A program made the position numbers and the translations under genes. The notes beneath the pieces were generated by a model. That model was not told the DNA's origin. It was given only the letters and a program-made list of their open reading frames with translations, and made no database searches. From Nemertoderma westbladi (lineage: Eukaryota > Xenacoelomorpha > Nemertodermatida > Nemertodermatidae), in contig JAUCBJ010004774.1 of the NCBI GenBank assembly GCA_032718475.1, positions 1 through 64,000 on the forward strand: a stretch of 64,000 nt of DNA, in the 5' to 3' direction. Below are positions 27,801-39,800 of this stretch, piece by piece (within the stretch, counting starts at the first letter, position 1; each line of letters begins with the position of its first letter).

Positions 27801-30800
27801 AAAATGAAATAAAATAAGTCACTACTTTAATATAATAATATGCATTAGTTCAATTTACCATCTAATGAAAGTATTCTTACCTTTACATATATTATAAACT
27901 ATTACAATAAATTCTTACACTTATCTGGAAACACAGGTCTACCTGTAAATAATATATGAGCCTAAATGTATATATAACTTTTGTTGGGCACAGCTTTGGC
28001 AAAGTCGGCAATGACGTCCAGGTGGGATCGAACTGGTGACCTCTGGGTTGGAAGTCTGAAACTCTAACCATTCAGCAAGCGGCTTGGGGTAAAAGGTTGA
28101 CCCGGAAATACCCCCTTGTATGGCAGACCTTGTATGTCCGCAATTAACCTCCTCATGGCCTCCCATCTGTCAATAACACCATATGCTGCCACTGTGCTCA
28201 ACCCTACAGTACTTGTATATAGATATACTCATACTCAAATCTAGTACCTGTATATAGATATACTCTCCAATCTTACGGCCACATCTTGGTCTGCTCTGGG
28301 ATAAATGAATTTGTTGACCACATGGACTACCCCATTACTCGCCTGCTGATCAAAGGTAACTATTGGCGACCCGCTGGCAGTAATGACATTTATATCGGTG
28401 TAAAGGTTTGTTCGTATTTTCTGCAGAAATATAACAAAACCTAATTATATATTCTTACAATTTATTATTAACTGTTTCGTATTAATGGAATAATTGTTAA
28501 AATCGTCTATCTAGAAATAAAGTGAAATGTTTATCCAACGGTAATCATCAAAAATGTTAATGTTTAATGACTCGCGGAGGCCACGAATATTATTTCTCCA
28601 CAAACATAAACCTCCCGTGATGTGAAAATACCAGGTTTTAAATTATTTGTTGAATTTTATTGCAATTTATTATGACGAATTTGTATTTTCTTAAACTTCT
28701 CTTTATGGATAGATAGATAGATAGATTTATTTATACATTATGTAAAAACAATAACAAATACACCAAACAATGTACCGGTATAAAGGTATTGTCCAACATA
28801 ACATATAGGATTACCCCTAAAGCTTTGCAGCTTATTTCCAAGGGGGTCCTTTATGTTACTTGGTTACAAATACAATATTACACTACGCTAACCTAAAACC
28901 AATATAAAACGTAATTACACTATGTACATGTACAACTTTACCGAGAGCGTGACAATGCCCGACTCAACGATAAAGATGTAATGTACAGAACAATTTATTA
29001 TAAAACGTAATTACAGTATAAATAGTAAATAATTAATAAACTAATAACTTACTGTAGGACTATTGTACCTATTTTTACATTGCACACGGAGATGAGATTT
29101 AACTGCAGATTTAAAAGAATGTTGATTATTTAGGTTTTTAATTTCATTAGGCAGAGCGTTCCAATTTTTTATGCCGTTAAAAAAGAAAGTATCAGATTCA
29201 AAGGATTTACAATTCGGGAGGTAGAAGTTTGAAGCACTAGCTCTGGTACTGTAAGAGTGTGTATCGCGTACTCTGTTGAATTTTTGTTTTAGGTAATTGG
29301 GACATTTACCATTATACACTTTATGCACATGGTTAAGGTGTAGCTGCTTAACTCTACTATCTAAGTTAAGTAGTCCAGATTCAGAAAAGTCATCTGGAGT
29401 TAGGTGGTGCCTAGGTTTGTAGTCTTTAATAAATCGTACTACTTTATTCTGAGCTACTTGTAATTTACATTTAAGCTGTTTGGTTAAGCCTTCATACCAA
29501 GAAGAGCACGCATAGTCCATGTGACACTGTATTAAAGAAGAGCAAAGTAACTTGCGGGAGTCGGTGTTCAAACTATTTTTATTTCTGTATAGAAACCTAA
29601 GCCTACTGTTAACTTTCGAGAAAATATTTTTCACTGTACTTTCTCCTGATAAGCAGTTATCCAATGTGGCGCCTAAATATTTAACTTCCTTTTTATTTTC
29701 AATCTTATGTCCATTACTAGTGACTTCAAACTTAGTTACCTTCTTTAACTTTCTTTTGGAACCAAACAAAATACTTTCAGTTTTACCGTAGTGAATGGAT
29801 AGCTTATTATCAACCAACCACTCATTACAGGATTCTAGAACTGCACTTAACTTTTGGGAAATATGGATAGGATCTTTATGAGAGAAAATAAGAGCACTGT
29901 CGTCGGCATATAAAATCAGTTTAAAATCGGGATCTATACTACTTATCATATCATTTACATAGCATACAAAAAGCAGAGGACCTAATATACTACCTTGCGG
30001 TACACCACAGGTAATCTCTTGTACAGTAGACAGCGATTTGCTAATGACTACAGTTTGACCTCTGTCTGACAGGTAGGACTTGAACCAGTCTATAGAACCT
30101 ACACCCATCAGGCCTAACTTACCAAGCAGAATTTCGTGATCTACAGTATCGAAAGCCTTTTGTAGGTCCAACATTACCATACCAGTATATAAACCCTTTG
30201 CGTTATTACATCTAATTGTATCAGTTAAGTTAATAAGGCAGGTGTCTGTAGAATATGATTTACGAAAACCGGACTGAAGTTCATAGATCAGATTTAGCCT
30301 ACTAAGATGTGCTTCCAGCTGTAGAAAAACAGAACGTTCTAGAATTTTAGATACAATACTTAAGATACTAACAGGTCTGTAATTACAGGGTTCTACTTTA
30401 CTATTCTTTTTATACAGAGGAACAACCTTAGCTAATTTCAGTTCGTCTGGTACTACATTATCTACGATAGAGTAATTAATAATAAAAGTAATAGGCACTT
30501 TAAGTACTTCAGCACCATCCTTAAGAAAACGGGCAGGTATTAGATCTAGACCGGTACTTTTTGAGGCTGATAGGCTAAGTAGATTTTTAAAAACGAAATC
30601 CTCAGAAACGGGTTTTAAAAATAACTTTTCTGAATTTTGTAACTTTTCTAAATAAAAATTTTTTAGAGTTTCGGACCCTATACTATATTTATTACTTGAT
30701 AACGGTAATTTCTTAACTAAATTAGAGGCAACATTAGTAAAATAATTATTAAATAAATTACTAACTAGAGTATGATCATGAATCAGCTCACCGTTATCTT

Positions 30801-33800
30801 GCAGAACAATATTCGATTTAGATTTAAGGTTTTTATAACCTAAAGATTTTAGGGTAGACCATAGACTTTTAGGATTATCTTTATTCTCACTTATTTTGTT
30901 GTACAAATATTCAGATTTAGCTTTTTTTATTTCCCGTTGGACAAGGTTTATAGCTCTTTATAGCTCATATTTCAGAAACTCTGATGTACTTGAGTTGGGA
31001 AATTCTAACGCTCTATATTGACATCGACACTTCCTTCACCGTCTGCTGATAGGTCTACGCTATACCTGTATATATATATATACATATCTGACACATGAAT
31101 CATATATACATAATTAACCCAAAAACACCACCAATATTATATTATGAATCATTTACAAAGGTCAGTTTATTCTCAATTAAATTGGGCTTCTTCCTAAAAT
31201 ATTTCCAACTCTGGTTTATTGTTTTGGTTCCTTTCAATGTAACCTGCTTCCTTACTAAACACAAAAATTACTAAAATTATATTTCATATAATATATTATA
31301 CACATACTACTTGACCATCGAGACTAGGAATCAGACCTTCGTCCTTAATGTCAGCCTTAACGATTTTCATTGTAGAGGCATGGAATGATAGCGTATCTTC
31401 TAATAATACAGGGTCGCCGGTTATAGCAGCTAGAAGATCCTGAAAGATCAAAACGATTTCAGAATTAATATGAACCGAGATAATTTTACTAAAAAAGACA
31501 GAAGAGTCTAACTAATTCAAACAGACTAACCTTGTTCATATTGGCTAGAGCGTCGTTGTTTGGTACAAATAAAGTGATTGTCTTGTCATTCTGCAGTTTC
31601 TGTTTTATTGTGGGACATTTGTCTAAAAGGCTCGCAAATTGTGGTCCCAATTTCACCGCCAGATCGTAAACGGTATTGGAGTCCTTGACGACGGATTTCG
31701 CCTCGACTAATTCAACCCATGGTACGACATCCGGTTGATTCTTCAACCCAAAGGTTGCAGCAACAAGGAGACACAGAACCAGTGCACTTATTTGCATAAC
31801 CATATTAGTGCTGAGGTGGTTGAACTTGTTTAATTAATTAATTTATAATAATTTAATATCACAATTTTAGTAAACGTACACTATTTAACCCTATTTTAGA
31901 GATACATTTTGCACTCTATAATCGTAGATTAAATCAACCTTTCTAAATTAATTACTGACTTCATACTTTACTAATGAAATAATCGTTTAGCTCTCTATCG
32001 GACGCATTTTGTATCAAATGAGAAATTGAAAACTGAAATTTATTATTTAATCAAATATGGATATTCAATATAAAATAAAAGAATAATATAATTATTACAA
32101 GAAGGTACTTTTGTTTAGATAAGTAAAATAGAGTTCAAACAATGGATGGTGTTTTCCCTGAGTAAATAAAACCACAGTTTAGATATCTCTCTCTCTGGTA
32201 CTTTTTATCCCACAATTCCCCAATCGATCTTTTCATATCAATGTTTACCAGTACAAAGTTAACCACACACTGCTAATCTTTAGCTTATAATTGCTATACA
32301 GTACTACGTCAGTTCTATAAATAAGTGTTACTATAGTATCTATTGGTGGGGTTTTGGTCAGAGGTCTGTATCAAATGTCAGTTTTAAACTTTAACCTGTA
32401 ATGTAACGGCTTGTAACGGCTTGTATACAGCTTGTTACGGTTGCTTTTAGTTCCAGTGCTTTATTCAATTTAGAGGGGGTCTCAAATTATATTTATCTCG
32501 TGCACCAAAACGCTTAATCTGGCCCTGTTCAGTTCAATAAGAACTGTATTAGGAATTAGGTTGCTGAACCTTAAGCTGTGGGTAACGAAAGTCTTATTAC
32601 AGTATTATTATACTACTGACTTAGTTGTAAGAGACAGGCTGACTTAGTGGTACGTCATAAAACTTGCAATAATAATTACTGATGTTTATCATTTTCAGAT
32701 GGATGCTGTTCTGACTGGAGCTACATTGTCTTCGGGAGAATTATTTGGCGAATCAGCTGTCAGTAGTCAAGCAATCAGAACGGACGCTGTATCTCAGGTT
32801 AGGGTAATTATTATATGGCGGATCAGCTGTCAGTAGAGTCAGCCAATCAGAACAGAGGCTGTATCTCAGGTTAGGGTAATTATTATATGGCGAATCAGCT
32901 GTCAGTAGTCAGCCAATCAGAACAGAGGCTGTATCTCAGGTTAGGGTAATTATTATATGGCGGATCAGCTGTCAGTAGAGTCAGCCAATCAGAACAGAGG
33001 CTGTATCTCAGGTTAGGGTAATTATTATATGGCGAATCAGCTGTCAGTAGTCAGCCAATCAGAACAGAGGCTGTATCTCAGGTTAGGGTAATTATTATAT
33101 GGCGGATCAGCTGTCAGTAGAGTCAGCCAATCAGAACAGAGGCTGTATCTCAGGTTAGGGTAATTATTATATGGCGAATCAGCTGTCAGTAGTCAGCCAA
33201 ACAGAACAGAGGCTGTATCTCAGGTAAGGGTAATTATTATATGGATGTAAACGCTACGCCGACAGCCGACAACCACTGCCATCAACAGCAAATATGAAAA
33301 TGTAACCTGAGTTCGTGACTCTCGCTTATTGTTTTGGTTAGAATAACCTTCCACTGTAACCTGTTCCTTTCCTTCAATTAATAAATAACATTAATTAGCT
33401 TTAATAATGGTTGTCGGCGTTGGTTGTCAGTAGTCGGTTGTCGGCGTAGCGTTTACACCCTTATTATATGGCGAATCAGCTGTCAGTTATAAAGTAAACA
33501 GAATCGAGGTTGTATCCTGTATCTTAGGATAGGCTAATTATTATAGGGCGAATCAGCTGCCAGTAGGCAGCCAATCAGAACAGAGGCCTACATACCAGTG
33601 TGAACTTCCATTACCACAACTGTTTTTGAAAATGAAACTTTTTAATATTGGTTTGTGGGGCGAGACACGTAGTCGGCGAGCCTTGGCATACGGTTCATAT
33701 AGGGCAAATGGGGCATGTCCGTCTGTCTGTCTGTCTGTCCGTCCGTCTGTCTGGTAAATGTTTGAACGCGAATTTCTCGGCATCGCTCGTTCGGAATTGA

Positions 33801-36800
33801 ACCAAACTTAGTAGGTAAGTAGTAGAGAGAAAGTTTAGAAAGTTTGTAAAGTTTGGTGAAAAATCATGCAGTCTGACGTCAGCTACGACAGATTATGTGG
33901 TTTTTAGAAAATGTTAAATTTCTCGGGAAGGCCTCATTTTCCTGAGCTGAAATTTTGGTGGCCTGTAGAGAATCATGAAGTCTATCTTTTACGAAATTGA
34001 AAAGTTAAGACATTTAATTGGGGATCCGCTAGAGACTCAGAAGTAATGACATAGGCCTACCGGTACGGTACTGCTGTACAGTGCTGCACTGGTAAGTACG
34101 AAATTGCAGAATAACAATTTGACACCACCTAGCGGATTAACATATGATTGTATATCGAATGAATACATTTATACTGTAGCATGGGATATTGGGTCCAAAC
34201 TAGACATACCCCATTTGCTCTATATGAACCGTATGCCAAGGCTTGCCGACTACGTGCTTCGCGAAGTCCCCACGAACGTGTTGTTTTATAGTGGTACTTT
34301 TATTTAATTGTCAAGCAATGAAGTAAAAACCTTACCGGTAGGTATGCAGTACAAATGAAACAGTAAAAAAGCAACTGACCTGTAGACGTTGCTGCCGTCT
34401 TGCCGTCTTGATGCTGTCTAACGCGTTCAATCAAGTGCTGGATGGTATGTCCAACATATTCCCCCTTACAAGAGGGACAAGAGAAAGAATAAACGACGTT
34501 AGACGCAAGAATATCTGGAACCGGATGTTTCAATGATGGTAGTGATTGGCGCAGTTTGGCAGTTGTGTAAACAAACCGCACTGGCCGTGTGCAAGACCTT
34601 GGTACTAGACCACGCAACCTACAAACAAAAAGTTCGGTGGCCCAACCGCGGTACTCAAACTTACAGATAATGGGCCTGGGATTTTCCGACGGTTCCGGCT
34701 CCACCGGGTCAATGACCTCGGTGGGTGTAACCGCAGTCACCTCGCTCTCACTACTATTGCCAGGACGCCCCCTAGCGGCACGGACGGCGGTAAGCTCACG
34801 CTGAATCATCGCATTTGTATATTGGTTATTGCTAAGAATAATATTAGCTTCCCCAATTGCAGTATTGAGCTGGGAGCCATCCCCGCCCTTACTGACGTTA
34901 AAAACGTTAAATTTGTTGTTTTAGTTGTTAAAATACAAGTAAATTTTATTTCTAGGATATTTTTGTTTAAGATCATCGGCATCAAATGAAAACATAAAAA
35001 TTTCACTTAGAATATATATAATTATTAGCGAATAATTATTTATTAATTTACAGCAATCTGTTGACCTTGGAGATTTTGCTTCTGTTGTTTGTATTAAAGA
35101 TTTTTCCACCTGTCGAGGTTTCGTTGTGATGTTTTGGTGTAAAATTGACGCAGGTCAGGGGACTACTTCAGATGCTTATTTTATCTCCAGCGGTAAGTCC
35201 ATTGTTATAGGCCTACAGTATTACAATAATAATGGCTTATTCATACGCTTGCACTTATTTCACGACACATTATTAGCCAACCACTGGCGGTGGTTGCAGG
35301 AAATAATTAACATTCAATTCACAAGTCCATCACACAAATATTTTTCTACACAAACATACAAGTAATATGTTTTCTTCCATTTTTTTTTATTAGGAATGCA
35401 ATTTTGTGGTACAAGTTTCTGCAATGGGACAATACAAATTGGACCGACAACCCCCCCCCCCCCACCCCCAAATTCACTACAAATCCGAATGAGATCCTCC
35501 CCCTCCCTAGTGGGTGAACCAAAATTTTTATTCTCTGTTTCATTCTTTAGCTTCAAGCGTTTGAAAAAGGTGTCTCCGACGATATTGTACCAGTTTCATT
35601 TGTTACGGGATTAACCTTAAGACACTTTATTACCTACAGAAACCAAATCTGAGGTGTTATGTCACATCAGATAAGGTATTAATCATTCATGCCTCACCCG
35701 GGCGCGGGGTCACGCTTCATTCATGTCTCAAGGCGTGGGGTCACATCGTCCACTTTTTACACCTACAGTAGGAATTGGGTTACACCTCATTACACAGCCT
35801 TACCTGGACGGGGGTCGCGCTTCATTCATTCATTTTCATTTATGTCTCTTTATTAAGTCTTAATTTATATCTCAGTATATTACAATATTATGTGTATAAT
35901 ATCGAGTCTATTCAAGCACTAATTTATAATATCATTTGCAATTATAATTATTTTATTAATGCAGTGAAAACGAGAATGCAAATGTGAAAGAATTGTACGA
36001 GCTGATAATATAAATCTTCAAATAATTTCCTATACATATCTCAGTATCACAATATTTTCAAAATTCTTTACTTATTTCAATCTTCTACTGTAGTCCATCA
36101 TACAAAATGTAATGGCAATTAGAACAACCCCCCTAACTCCCCCCCCCTCCCTTTGGCAGCAGCAATTACTAGCCTTGCTATCTGCAATGGTGCCTTCCCT
36201 CATTATCAACTAGTGTTATTACGCACAATATACTATACAGTAATTATACTTATACTTATAATATATAATATTTGTGCCTATTTATATTATATTAACTTGA
36301 TAATACTAAACGGGAAAATAAACAGTAAAACAGTAAATCAAAGTGGGAAAATCTGTTAGCACCCCGATTGTATGCCAAACCCCAAAGGTCAACTTACAAT
36401 CAGGGAGGCTGCTAAAGGAACCGAGAGAAAGCCGCCCCAATATTAGATTATTACAACAACATATCCATTGGGTAAGAAAGTGGAGGAGAGCCAGCCCGTC
36501 TCTTAATTTTTTACTTTATATTACGCGATCAATTTTCACTCATCTCGTCATGAACCCAACATGTATGTAAACTTTTGTTAAATTTGTTGGCTATGCGTTT
36601 GCGGTTGTTTGGGCGGAGTGTGGTAGGCCTACACTTTTCACACTTAAATATTTTGGTTGTGAAATGTTACAGGGCATAGCTATCTGAGATATTTCATTTA
36701 TATTTTATTATGAGAGTGTGACGGGATCCAGGAAGGATCCCGATTTATCCGGTTGTTTAATTCACTCGTCCCCGCCGTGTGCATGAAAGGTAAAAGGGAA

Positions 36801-39800
36801 TCCGTGTCGTTCGTTGTATATAATAACTGATATAGATATAGGGTATATAGATATAGGTGTACGGATAATGTTGTCGTATACAGAAGGCGGGATACGGTAA
36901 TTAAAGTCCCGGTCCTTCCCTAGCTAAACTAACTAACCTAAACTAGCACCAATATTACACTGAGATAACTGAACTGATATGATTACTGCCAAGTGGCTAT
37001 ATTGCACGGTTGGCCTTGTTACTCTACCTAACCGATGCCTTTCCCCCCTCTGATTGGTTGATACCCTTGTTGGCGCCCTTTGGAGTGTTTCCGTTCACTC
37101 CACCTGTTCTCTCTGGGTTAGGGGTTTGGCCCCTGACCCTCATTGTGTGTTTCCTTCCCATTTTGTTGGGGTGGCACGAGTTGGTTGATTACCCAATCTC
37201 GTGGCTCCCAATATTGCTTATCGGCTTAACTTTATGGGGTGTTAGCGGGATTGAATAAGCTAACACTCCCCCCCATGCTATCTTCCCGGTGAGAAGATAG
37301 CATCCACCTTAAGTGCGCTACAATCCCGCTGGATCCCGATCTAGTATCTGGTGTGGGGTGGAATTCTTTTCTCTCGGAGCCGGCTTTCCAGGCCGCTCCC
37401 TATGGGTATGATAACGCTACCCTGTATGCCTGGCATCTCATGTCGGGCCGATCGCGCTCACCTCTCACGCGACTTTTGTTTCCCCAACACTTTTGCCCTA
37501 TCTCTTCTCCACTCTCACCCTAACTCTCTCATACCCTCGGACCTCCTCGTCCCTCACTCAGCCTCTTATTCTCCCCCCCCCCACACACTAGAATTGCGTC
37601 CGCACTCTCTCCGCACTTCGCACTATTTGCTCTGTTCCTCAACCCCACTTCGATTGCCTCATCCCTTCTGACGAATCCCCCCCCCCCCCCCTCTTGTGCC
37701 GTCGCACTCAAGAAGCGTGAAATTGTCTGGTGTCTCGTCCATAGTGCCATAGTCAGTTATCCCCCCAGTCCCAGTAGCTAATTGAGAAAGGTTGTATGAC
37801 TATAGTACTTACTCCGAACGTATATTTGTAGATTACTAATTACTACGTACGTACATACAAATTGCACTTATATGATTATTTGCATTAATTAAATTTGTAC
37901 TTAATAGTTCGTACGTCCCACGCGGCGCCTTCCAGGCGTACCACGTCCAAGTCTCAGTTTCTCTCCCTCGGCTCTGGGAACCTATCTGTTCCTCTGGGCA
38001 TAGTTCCCCCTGGCGTCCTCTTCCCTGGGTCGTTTCTTGGTTACCACCGCTCCTCTGGGATCCGCTTTCTGCTTTCGGACCTTCGCCGCCACCTCCCTGC
38101 TGATTCCGGCTGTTGGCTCCTTGGGCGCTGGTGTTATTAATGCCCGATATCGCTTCGCCGGTGGCCCCTCAGAGTGGCCCTGTTGTCTCCCTCTGGTGGC
38201 GTCCCATAGGATCATCTTCATGGCTTGCGGTACGTGCTCCGCCAAGAAATCCCTAAACTCCCCTCGGTTCTGTGGCGTCCACCTGTCCAAATATCTTTGT
38301 GTATTCATCACTCCGGCATACGACGCCGCTGTTGCTACCTCTTGATAGGTAAAGGGTAGCCTCCGCTTTATGATTTCCATGTGAGCCTCCTGATTGATAA
38401 GGAAGAAACCCCACTTGAACTCCTGGGCCTTCATGCGCTGGCGCGTCATGGCCCCGACGTCGGCCCACTCCTCGAATCTCCTGAACTTCTCTTCGTCGTC
38501 CATCCAGTCGCACTGGCGTCCGTAGTGTCCCCGAAAGTGGCACTTTGGACATCGGTTATGCAGTCGTGGACACGCCCCCATCCTGTGGCTTGGTTCTCGG
38601 CAGTAGAGACAAAAGGTTCCCTTTTGGAACTGGTACAGGCAGCTCCTTTCCTGGTGGGTCTGTCTCCCACAGTAGTCGCAACCGAGTACCAATGTCTCCC
38701 GCCCCATGTCGTCTCTCGTCCCAAGCGATCTCCGCGGTCTGTGGAGTCGCTGGTAGGCGAATTTCTCCACGTTGGTGTCCCTGTCTACGTCGATCTCTCC
38801 GCCCCTCTCGGGCATTGTCTCCCCGAATACTATCCGTGGTGCCGTCCCCGGTTGCTCGCCCAACCTGATAGTGCTCCCCGCGAAATCCATCGCCGGCTCC
38901 TCGTGCACCCAGGTCCGCTTGCCGGATCTGTTCCAGAAGGCCCTCGCCCCACTGGCCGTCACCACCCTTCCGCCAACCCAGTCCGTGTCCGAGTGGCCTA
39001 TCCTCTCGATGGGCGGCATCTCTCCGAACTCGTCGTCGTCCTCCTCCTCCTCTGGCAGTGGCTCCAACCCCGGTATCCCGATGGATCCACTATGTCCCTT
39101 CCCGCCTTGGCTCTCGCCCGTAGCTCTCCATCCCTCTAACTCCCTTAACTTCCTTGGCGGTTGGTCGCCTTCGGCGCCCGCTGGTATGGGCATCGCTTGC
39201 AACCCCGACGTCGACTGTTTCGGTGATCCCACTGTCCATCCCAGTTCTCGCCCTAGAGACTCCCCCGAACTCCCTGACGAAGTCCAATGAAGCTCGTCTA
39301 AGCCCGCCTGTTCCTCGAAGCCGTAACTCTGCGTCCTGGCCTCCTCTTCCCTCTCCTCTGCTTCTATCCTCTCCTGTCTAGCGACTTCTTCCAGTCGCTT
39401 TGCTTCTCGTCTATCCGTTTCTAGCTGCTCCCATCTCTGATACGGCGTATCTGTCTCCCCGTCTACCAGATGCCGGCTGTTGTAGTACACCGACTCGCCC
39501 TTCAGCCCCGGGTGGTCTACCAGACCGTCGAAGGCCATTTTAAAGGCTCTCCTGTAGCTTAGGGGTGATCCCGATAACAGAAATGCCCCTGGTTCCCTCT
39601 CGATAACCACGGTCATAAATAAGTTAAGCAAACTTATCATCATCCAATCTTCCTGCAGGATATATCGCTTCTGATATACCTTTATCGCTCCTCTGCGGAA
39701 TTGATATACCTCTTGCTTTCCCGGTCTCGCTCCCCACTTTATCGAGTTCGCTAGTTCTGCTCCGTATTCTTCCCTGAACTTCCCCCAGTCCATCGGTTTG

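Noticed and set aside
27945-28110. Functional tRNA gene
   Set aside because: A- and B-box-like words are present but stems do not pair as in a real tRNA, and a non-tRNA body follows; called a SINE.
27939-28166. 75-aa minus-strand frame
   Set aside because: It overlaps the SINE head and reads through the tRNA-like part; not a gene.
29552-29791. 79-aa plus-strand frame in the LINE
   Set aside because: Antisense shadow of the reverse transcriptase frame.
37010-37258. 82-aa frame found identically at 50559-50807
   Set aside because: It is inside the two LTRs and antisense to the element; duplication is explained by the LTR pair.
38381-39139. 252-aa plus-strand frame antisense to ORF3 of the LTR element, and similar long antisense frames in pol
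   Set aside because: GC-rich coding sequence often leaves the opposite strand open; no domain and no start context.
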